From contig NZ_CP025118.1 in the NCBI RefSeq assembly GCF_002831665.1, forward strand, positions 1,364,001 to 1,428,000: a stretch of 64,000 bases of DNA. Direction: 5' to 3'. Position numbers and translations under genes: made by a program. Each line of letters begins with the position of its first letter. Positions within the stretch are counted from its first letter, which is position 1. Source of the DNA: Lacinutrix sp. Bg11-31 (lineage in GTDB: Bacteria > Bacteroidota > Bacteroidia > Flavobacteriales > Flavobacteriaceae). Of this stretch, positions 59,201 through 64,000 are shown piece after piece. Below the pieces are notes generated by a model. It saw only the letters and a program-made list of their open reading frames with translations, did no database searches and had not been told where the DNA came from.

Positions 59201-59375
59201 AATTTTTACCAATTGGAACATAGCCCCAATTCATTCCATTAATCATGAAGTCCTCTCCATTAACTACTAATTTCATACCGTCACTATTCTTTTGAACAGT
59301 TACTTTATCTGCCTGAGCAAATACCGATGATGCAGAAATTAAAATTAGAATAATTCTAAAAATGTTCTTCCTCAT
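56232..59375 (-). CDS. Clan-A glycosidase (GH2-like TIM barrel) fused to a porin-like beta-barrel
   Basis: A 1047-residue exported protein, signal peptide 1-20 (VFA|Q). Residues about 30-400 form a TIM-barrel glycosidase of the GH2/GH5/GH72-like type with likely acid/base E169 (LLGNENNYGLFW) and nucleophile E274 (LFTEFGADAF). From about residue 440 to the end the sequence changes to strand-rich text with alternating aromatic and polar residues, short turns and long loops (for example GFYRTGHYHWGYEGDFFGLYP), as in an outer-membrane barrel of about 18 or more strands; the end is EIRTYIHINIGK. It is first in the operon, with surface lipoproteins next. A barrel carrying its own enzyme could replace SusC as the glucan pore. 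A large extracellular beta-domain is the alternative. Confidence 0.8.
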   Translation of the reverse strand: MRKNIFRIILILISASSVFAQADKVTVQKNSDGMKLVVNGEDFMINGMNWGYVPIGKNYSYSLWKQSDDVIKAALDKEMGLLKNMGVNAIRQYTGVQPKWIKYIYENYGIHTMLNHSFGRYGLTIDGVWVPVTDYRDQKTQAMLLNEVTELAEQYKNTPGLLMFLLGNENNYGLFWAGAETEDFPDEEEKRKAVGEKRGRPMYKLMNDAALKIKSIDGSHPVAICNGDLLFSDIVAEECKDVDIYGTNMYRGVSFGDAFEEVKNKLNKPILFTEFGADAFNAINNDEDQESQAYYMVGNWREIYENAAGLGKSGNSIGGFTFQFSDGWWKYGQTKNLEVHDNNASWANGGYSRDLAPGENNMNEEWFGICAKGQTNDRGLYDLYPRAAYYSLKEAHQINPYIDGVDQDFISNHFNNINLMDAVLRARGDKAALKGASSDKIKLSNLRAEFTTYNTGGSLLTTPDNQDPENPNASPSQLGFDHMQSYYIGVEANPAPNMRANVNVNILGNVATNPIDEIFYENRGQSRSVNTDDGNLNLSDLNRLQVYNAEFEWNGKEADVRGFYRTGHYHWGYEGDFFGLYPEANYGPNLDIYNGEISGIEIDAKKGLKGLKAAFGPQLWWGANPAFLLKYSKTFGKYDVTGVYHEDIDDVGEAVTSIAVPLPKTRRATLHVKRDFGNIGVELGGIWGGQPLNGREFQFAEGESGNYIIYTDKINNEDNWGAKAKLTYQKGRFNWYGQGSVMGLVANGGGDQTQTFTGWRLKDSGSGNQTNFLSGFTYSFGNFQIAPNFLWQKPIVAAMPNDVNGTGRLRNIQDDPFAVRANRETTAGELLLTYDPTPGTWMYEWDNDRAEDAKFAMNLGFVYRHHPTAQDAAIGFLANRTAFAFPNAAPAEDLWEINTRIVSKVSPDLGLIANFYTGNGQANGSDERLINRFGGDIRVIYKKIKIVHELKLNDWGPFDYHRDYNLTYPLQTMLDISTTLGKPGWFVLPDTKIGIRGTWRSLDEYSPRYTPNNTASEFSTSPILSPVGFGNGSEWEIRTYIHINIGK

Positions 59376-59483
59376 ATGTATTGTTTTTTAGTTTGGTTTT
59401 TAGCCATATTAGATTTAAAATTAAAAACTGTGCTTTTATTGAACGTAAATTTAACTTTATTAGTTGCTGATTTGCCAAAACAT

Positions 59484-59503
59484 ACCGCTACAAAAAACAT
59501 ACA
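59484..59503 (-). promoter_or_regulatory. Shared promoter block 1 (copy before the glucan operon)
   Basis: The same 20-base block as at 38048-38067 with one difference (g for a at the fourth base), about 110 bases upstream of the operon's first ATG. Reading on the minus strand, TTG-N22-TATGTTTTG overlaps it and may be the promoter itself. Confidence 0.65.
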
Positions 59504-59616
59504 TCGCAAAATAAAGAGTAAAATATTGCGAATTCAGCACCGTACATTAGAAACAATGCGACTTTTAGAGTATCGAAAATGTTTAAATATTTTTATAAAA
59601 TCATTTACAAAATGAT

Positions 59617-59632
59617 AATGTTGTGGTAATGT
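59617..59632 (-). promoter_or_regulatory. Shared promoter block 2 (copy before the glucan operon)
   Basis: AATGTTGTGGTAATGT, identical to 38193-38208. It is about 242 bases before the start codon of the first operon gene, nearly the same offset as at the T9SS gene. It is also about 30 bases past the stop of the regulator gene. Confidence 0.6.
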
Positions 59633-59660
59633 ATAGGTGCTTTGGCTTAGTGTTGTGTAC

Positions 59661-62471
59661 TTATAACTCGATGATGTAGTTCGCTAAGCTTGTTTCGTGA
59701 GGTAAATTCATTTTCTTTCGTAAACGATAACGTTTTACTTCAACACTTCTTGGAGAGATATTTAGCAAAGGTGCTATTTCTTTAGAAGATAGATTTAATC
59801 TAAGATACGCACATAATTTAAGATCATTTGGTGTTAATGTACTGTGTACTGTTTTTAATTTTTTAAGAAAATCTTTATCAGCATTATTAAAGGCTTCTTG
59901 AAAAAACTTCCAATCGTCTGTAGTGTTTATATTTTTATCAATTATTTTAATTACAGACTTAATATTAGCATCAGAACCTTTACTGTTTAGTTCCGTTTTA
60001 ATACTATTTAAGAATTCGTTCTTTTTAATCAAACTCATAGTAGCTATAGCAAGCTCCCTGCTTTTACTTTCTATGTCTTGATGTAATTGTTGGTTTTTAA
60101 ATTGCATTTGCTGTTGCTTATTTTCCAACTCTTTATGCTCTAAATCTCGTTGAGCTTTACTTAATATTTTCTCTCTTTGTCTTTTATGATAGTTATTAAA
60201 AAAATAATGCAACAAAAGGATTAATAAAATAGCACTAAGAACATAAATTATAACTGCAACATTAGAAGCATACCAAGTTTTGTTGATATAAAATTGATAG
60301 GTTGAAGTGTTTTTTGAAACATTTTCACCTACTCTCGCTCTAACATTAAAGGTGTAATCTCCTGATGGTAAATTTTTATATAACACTTTAGGTTCTGTGG
60401 TCCAATCGCTCCATTCGTTATATATCCCAAGCAATTGATGCTGATATTCTGTAACCTTAAATTTATTAAACTGAGTTAAGCAGTAAGTAAACTCAATATT
60501 GTTTTCATAAGGTTCTAAATCGGCAGATTCTAATATACTTAAAGATTTAGATTTACCATTAGACTTACTGCTTGCTATGGTTTTTAATGCAATAGTTTCT
60601 TTTGTATTTTCAAATCTATTTATATCAAAAATTAAGTACCCAGAATTGGTGCCAAAAAGATATTTACTACCATTAACATGAATAATATTCTCATAACTAA
60701 TTACACTATTCCTAAAACTTGTGGGTAATGCAATTTCTTTAATCTCTGGCTTGTTTGATAGTTTCCCTGGCTTTACATGAATAATATCAGTTTTTGTAAA
60801 TCCCCAAAGTGTGTTAGATTCTAAATCGTGAATTAATTTACCAGACGTATAGTTTTCCGGCTTAAAAGATCTGCTTATTAAGCTGTCAATCAAGAACTTG
60901 TCTTCATTAAAATTATACTTATAAAAGCCTTCTCTAAACACATAATACACACCATTATTATACTTAAACAAACTAGAATGCAACCCTTTACTAACCGATT
61001 TAATATCTATGGTTTTAACATTTGTAAAAGCATCATCTACATCAATTTTATATACACCTTTGTATTCGTGATTAACAAAAATAGTTGTACTATCAACTAA
61101 TTCGAAAAAACGCGAAGAAATATCGAAACCTTCAATTTTATTTTTAAAACTCCAAACACCATTTTCTTTTTCAAGAATATTTAAACCATTATAATTACCT
61201 TGTAATAGTAAGTTAGGTTTTCCTTTAATAGTTTTTATAGACCACGTCCCTTTAGCATTTGAAATGTTTTTAGCCTGATTTCCTACTATTAAATAAGTAC
61301 CAGAATTATGACCACAAAACAATTGTTTGTCTATTATTTGTAAACACCAAACTTGACCTTGAGTACCTTCAATAAAACGAAATGATTGCGTTGCATTATT
61401 AACGTCTCTATAAAACAAACCTTGATTTGTACCTAAATACAAATTGCCGTTATATATTGCTGAAGCATAAACGGAACCTAATTGTCCTTTAGAATCATAA
61501 AATATCTTTATTGGAGATTTACTATTAATACAATTAATACCATTATCTAAACCTAGCCAGATGTTACTATCTACATCCTCGAAAACAGAAAGCACAGTAT
61601 TATTACTTAAGCCTAAATTTTGATTTATTTCATGTACTAATTCTCCATTTTTATCTAATATAATAACTCCGTTAGAAATGGTCCCAAAAGCAAATCCACC
61701 ATCTTTAAGTTTAATACTACTATACAAGCTATAGTTAGACAATGTTTTATTAATCTCTTTATCCCATGGAGATAAAGTGCCTTTGTAAAATTCGAAAACA
61801 CCTTTGTTTTCTGTTTGTACCAAAAGTTTACCTTGATAACTAAAAATATTTATTATACTATTTTCTCTTACACTATTATGGTCAATAAAAATAGATTTCT
61901 TGCCATTAACAATTTTATAAATACCTATGTCTAGGTCTTGAAAATAAATAGCATTATCTACTTTAAACAGTTTGGTTATAGTAGATTCTGATTCTATTAT
62001 TCTAAAACTCTCATCTATAGTGTTATAAATATAAATTCGATTTAAAGAACTAAACAGCAGCCAATTATCTAAATTTATTATTTGCCAAAACTGTTCGTCT
62101 TCTATTAAAGAAAATTGTTTATTCTTAGAAAGTGAAGTGTATTCTAAAATGCCAAAGTTGTTTTTTAACCAAAAACCGAACTCCATATAGCAACCTGTAT
62201 AAATTTTATTACCAACAACTTTTACTGAGCGTAAAATAGTTTCATTTGGAGAGTTATACCTTGTCCATTTAGCACCATTATATTCTAAAAGACCAACATT
62301 GTTAGCAACATATATTGTTTTGTCTTGCGCTTGAGAAATTGCCCAATTCTGGCTCTCACCATTATATTGTTGTGGTGTAAATACATTTATTGGTGGTAAT
62401 TCTTGAGCTTCTAATTGATGAAAAAACAATACAGAAGTCAGTAATAATGATATATAGTGTTTTAAATACAT
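59661..62471 (-). CDS. Membrane-spanning propeller/Y_Y_Y regulator with LuxR-type HTH
   Basis: A 936-residue sensor-regulator. Signal peptide 1-22, a periplasmic beta-propeller (about 25-640), a Y_Y_Y domain (about 655-735), one membrane helix (about 738-762), a cytosolic coiled coil (about 765-825) and a LuxR/GerE-type HTH at the end (LSSKEIAPLLNISPRSVEVKRYRLRKKM). The design is like hybrid two-component regulators but without kinase domains, so the signal must pass straight from periplasm to DNA. Its place right before the glucan operon makes it the likely activator of that operon, sensing oligosaccharides. Ligand and sites are inferred. Confidence 0.9.
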   Translation of the reverse strand: MYLKHYISLLLTSVLFFHQLEAQELPPINVFTPQQYNGESQNWAISQAQDKTIYVANNVGLLEYNGAKWTRYNSPNETILRSVKVVGNKIYTGCYMEFGFWLKNNFGILEYTSLSKNKQFSLIEDEQFWQIINLDNWLLFSSLNRIYIYNTIDESFRIIESESTITKLFKVDNAIYFQDLDIGIYKIVNGKKSIFIDHNSVRENSIINIFSYQGKLLVQTENKGVFEFYKGTLSPWDKEINKTLSNYSLYSSIKLKDGGFAFGTISNGVIILDKNGELVHEINQNLGLSNNTVLSVFEDVDSNIWLGLDNGINCINSKSPIKIFYDSKGQLGSVYASAIYNGNLYLGTNQGLFYRDVNNATQSFRFIEGTQGQVWCLQIIDKQLFCGHNSGTYLIVGNQAKNISNAKGTWSIKTIKGKPNLLLQGNYNGLNILEKENGVWSFKNKIEGFDISSRFFELVDSTTIFVNHEYKGVYKIDVDDAFTNVKTIDIKSVSKGLHSSLFKYNNGVYYVFREGFYKYNFNEDKFLIDSLISRSFKPENYTSGKLIHDLESNTLWGFTKTDIIHVKPGKLSNKPEIKEIALPTSFRNSVISYENIIHVNGSKYLFGTNSGYLIFDINRFENTKETIALKTIASSKSNGKSKSLSILESADLEPYENNIEFTYCLTQFNKFKVTEYQHQLLGIYNEWSDWTTEPKVLYKNLPSGDYTFNVRARVGENVSKNTSTYQFYINKTWYASNVAVIIYVLSAILLILLLHYFFNNYHKRQREKILSKAQRDLEHKELENKQQQMQFKNQQLHQDIESKSRELAIATMSLIKKNEFLNSIKTELNSKGSDANIKSVIKIIDKNINTTDDWKFFQEAFNNADKDFLKKLKTVHSTLTPNDLKLCAYLRLNLSSKEIAPLLNISPRSVEVKRYRLRKKMNLPHETSLANYIIEL

Positions 62472-62499
62472 AACAGAGTGTTGTTATGCAATATACAAC

Positions 62500-62541
62500 T
62501 TTGTATGGTTATTAATTAATGAAATTAAATAACCATACAAA
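62500..62541. promoter_or_regulatory. 14-bp inverted repeat before the regulator gene
   Basis: TTTGTATGGTTATT (62500-62513) and its exact complement (62528-62541) surround a 14-base spacer, 29 to 70 bases upstream of the regulator start. No T-run follows on the minus strand, so an operator or a leader hairpin is more likely than a terminator. Confidence 0.55.
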
Positions 62542-62562
62542 AATCATAATTAAATTTAAAAA

Positions 62563-62589
62563 AATGTTGGATTTAATTAATCCAACATT
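62563..62589 (-). terminator. Terminator of the 62639-63022 gene
   Basis: An 11-bp stem (AATGTTGGATT and complement) with a 5-base loop, followed on the minus strand by a T-run. It ends the short-gene transcript before the regulator promoter. Confidence 0.75.
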
Positions 62590-62638
62590 GAGAATCTATA
62601 TACTTAAAAACTCTTATTAATCTCAATTAAGCTAAAAA

Positions 62639-63022
62639 TTAGTCGCGTTTAAACTTTTTAAGCAACGTGTAATACTGGTTTTTAAAAGCACTAAAATCTT
62701 CAATTAATAAGATATAACTCTCTCGCTTTTGTTCGTGAACTTTTAGTCGGTTTAAATCGTATTCTGTTTTACTATATTCAAGTTCTGTATTAAGTTCTTG
62801 CTTATACTTACAAAAACATGCCATTAACATTACATTTTTTCTACGCATTGCAAGAATTGCACTAGAAACCGAAACGTTTTTTAATAGTTGTTTTTCTATC
62901 ACACTTAAGTGATCTAGTTCTGTATTAAAAGCTTCCAAAACGTTATGCAAAGAACATAACTCGTTTAAATCCTTTTTAATACAAAGCCTTCTGTGTAAAT
63001 CTATTTTATGTAATGTTACCAA
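62639..63022 (-). CDS. Small coiled-coil protein of unknown function
   Basis: A 127-residue, mainly helical soluble protein with charged heptad-like stretches (TELEYSKTEYDLNRLKVHEQKRES). Three cysteines lie in the first half (CIKKDLNELC, MACFCK). I do not recognise the family. The start appears to be TTG at 63022, since no ATG precedes residue 59. It follows the open frame at 63047-63331 by 24 bases and is followed by a terminator, so the pair could form one transcript. Confidence 0.5.
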   Translation of the reverse strand: MVTLHKIDLHRRLCIKKDLNELCSLHNVLEAFNTELDHLSVIEKQLLKNVSVSSAILAMRRKNVMLMACFCKYKQELNTELEYSKTEYDLNRLKVHEQKRESYILLIEDFSAFKNQYYTLLKKFKRD

Positions 63023-63046
63023 ATTAATGCGTTTAGTTTAAACTAA

Positions 63047-63331
63047 TTAGCTTTTCACAAAAGCAAATTTGCCTTGTATGTTACTAAAAAACTCATCTTT
63101 AAGCTTTCTATATTTATCTAAATGGTATAGGTAGTTTCTTCTATAGCTTTCGTGCTCAGTAATGTAAACCATATCACACTCTGTATCTTCACATTCTACA
63201 ATATTAGATCTGGAGTTTGAATACTTTTTAAGAGCATTAAAAAGTGCTTCGTTTTCTATCTCTTTTTTTTCGAATCGTACAATAGTACTATTGTTATTTT
63301 CACTTTCATAATAATTGTAAATTATTAATAT
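63047..63331 (-). other. Open frame without a standard start codon
   Basis: A frame of about 95 codons ends with TAA at 63047 and reads like protein (RFEKKEIENEALFNALKKYS, HESYRRNYLYHLDKYRK), yet no in-frame ATG, GTG or TTG occurs near its beginning. An ATG at 63309 in another frame runs to a stop just after a run of eight A; one slip in that run would join it to the long frame. It may be a gene with a rare start, a slippage-dependent gene, a decayed gene or a base error. Confidence 0.35.
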
Positions 63332-63528
63332 CTACAAATTTACTTTTACTTATTATACAGTGAATAAAAAATCTATAAAGTATTATTATAATACTATTTA
63401 AGATTTATATAAACATCTTTTTAGGATATAAAAACACAAAAAACGTATTATAAAAAAAGAGATCGAAACTACATCTTTTTAGGTATGCAATTTCGATCTC
63501 TTTTAATATAACTTTGGAATATGTTCTC
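63332..63528. other. Intergenic DNA with terminator only
   Basis: AT-rich sequence without a gene that I can support. It contains the hairpin at 63455-63504. Confidence 0.6.
63455..63504 (-). terminator. Terminator of the partial gene at the right edge
   Basis: A 14-bp perfect stem (AAAAGAGATCGAAA and complement) around a 22-base loop, 25 bases past the stop at 63529. A and T runs at its ends allow function in both directions. Confidence 0.7.
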
Positions 63529-64000
63529 TTATTTAATATACTTCGTCAGTATCTTATTAAGAAGTCTTACGTCTTTATCCTTTTCACGACTTAAGTTCTT
63601 TTTGTTATCACATTCGAATAAAGAATAATCGATTTCAATTAAATTGATGCTCTTTTTTTCAAGAATATCTCTTCGTCTTTTATTGTATCTTATTATTTGT
63701 TCTCCTCTTGTAATACCACTTACTGTCATAACATTTAGCTTTTCTAAATGCGCTTCGGTATTGTTTTGCTTTTCTAAAAACTCGATTACTAAATTAGCAT
63801 CTTCGTAATAGGCTGCTAAAGGTAGTTTTGTTCGTGTCTTTCCTTTTTTATGCATATCTCCTAATAAACCTGCAAAAGTGTGCTTACGTGAGGCTTTCTC
63901 TTTAAGCAACTCGTCGCAAAGGTCCAAGATGTAGAATTCATCGCTGTTTTCTCTTAGCTCTTTAGATCTGTCTTTTTTAGAGACCGTAACTATAGCTTCA
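63529..64000 (-). CDS. Partial protein of unknown function (5' end outside window)
   Basis: The frame is open to the right edge of the window; a TTG at 63927 is internal, not the start, because coding sequence such as [18 protein letters not shown] continues before it. The visible 156 residues contain [20 protein letters not shown] and later [20 protein letters not shown]. An acidic residue followed by E-x-L-E-K and a late conserved helix recall PD-(D/E)xK nuclease folds, but this is a weak likeness. I cannot name the family. Confidence 0.55.
   Translation of the reverse strand, partial: EAIVTVSKKDRSKELRENSDEFYILDLCDELLKEKASRKHTFAGLLGDMHKKGKTRTKLPLAAYYEDANLVIEFLEKQNNTEAHLEKLNVMTVSGITRGEQIIRYNKRRRDILEKKSINLIEIDYSLFECDNKKNLSREKDKDVRLLNKILTKYIK

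Overview
The window is AT-rich chromosomal DNA from a marine-type member of the Flavobacteriaceae (Bacteroidota). The evidence is type IX secretion C-terminal tails on two secreted proteins, a gliding-motility GldF/GldG protein, Bacteroidota-style TAnnTTTG promoter matches, many lipoproteins with short signal peptides, and a large glucan-utilisation locus. No tRNA, rRNA, CRISPR array or intact insertion sequence was seen.

Region 1 (1-13346) is a C2/C3 acid and aldehyde block, mostly on the minus strand. It holds a PrpE-like acyl-CoA synthetase (cut by the window edge), a response regulator, a symporter-fused sensor kinase, an acetate-type sodium symporter with its DUF4212 partner, a porin and an InsA-like small DNA-binding protein. 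A DUF779 protein and an aldehyde dehydrogenase follow, then a divergent AraC regulator and an AGCS amino-acid symporter.

Region 2 (13522-25107) is mixed housekeeping: a secreted M43-like protease, purC, phoH, a SAM hydrolase, a small monooxygenase, an SDR, a fused gldF-gldG, dnaN, a small lipoprotein and a DUF4870 protein.

Region 3 (25628-34985) has a sulfur/persulfide operon (Crp/Fnr regulator, TauE, persulfide dioxygenase-rhodanese, two YeeE halves). It is followed by a decayed histidine-kinase fragment, MtfA, a HAD phosphatase, a GAF kinase and a DUF255 thioredoxin-like lipoprotein.

Region 4 (35256-62471) is the most interesting part. It looks like a beta-1,3/1,6-glucan (laminarin-type) utilisation locus with GH16, GH17 (three copies), GH30, a GH149-like phosphorylase and two surface glycan-binding lipoproteins. 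A Y_Y_Y/LuxR membrane regulator sits upstream. No SusC/SusD pair is present. Instead, a clan-A glycosidase is fused to a long beta-strand-rich, porin-like C-terminal part, and the inner-membrane MFS sugar symporter is fused to a GH17 domain. The inferred route is: surface GH16/GH17/GH30 cleave and debranch, the barrel fusion passes oligosaccharides, the MFS-GH17 fusion imports and trims them, and cytosolic GH17 and GH149 finish with phosphorolysis. Two sequence blocks are shared between the promoter of this operon (59376-59660) and that of a T9SS-secreted repeat protein at 35256-37949, which suggests common control.

Region 5 (62472-64000) holds small genes of unknown function and a partial gene at the window edge.
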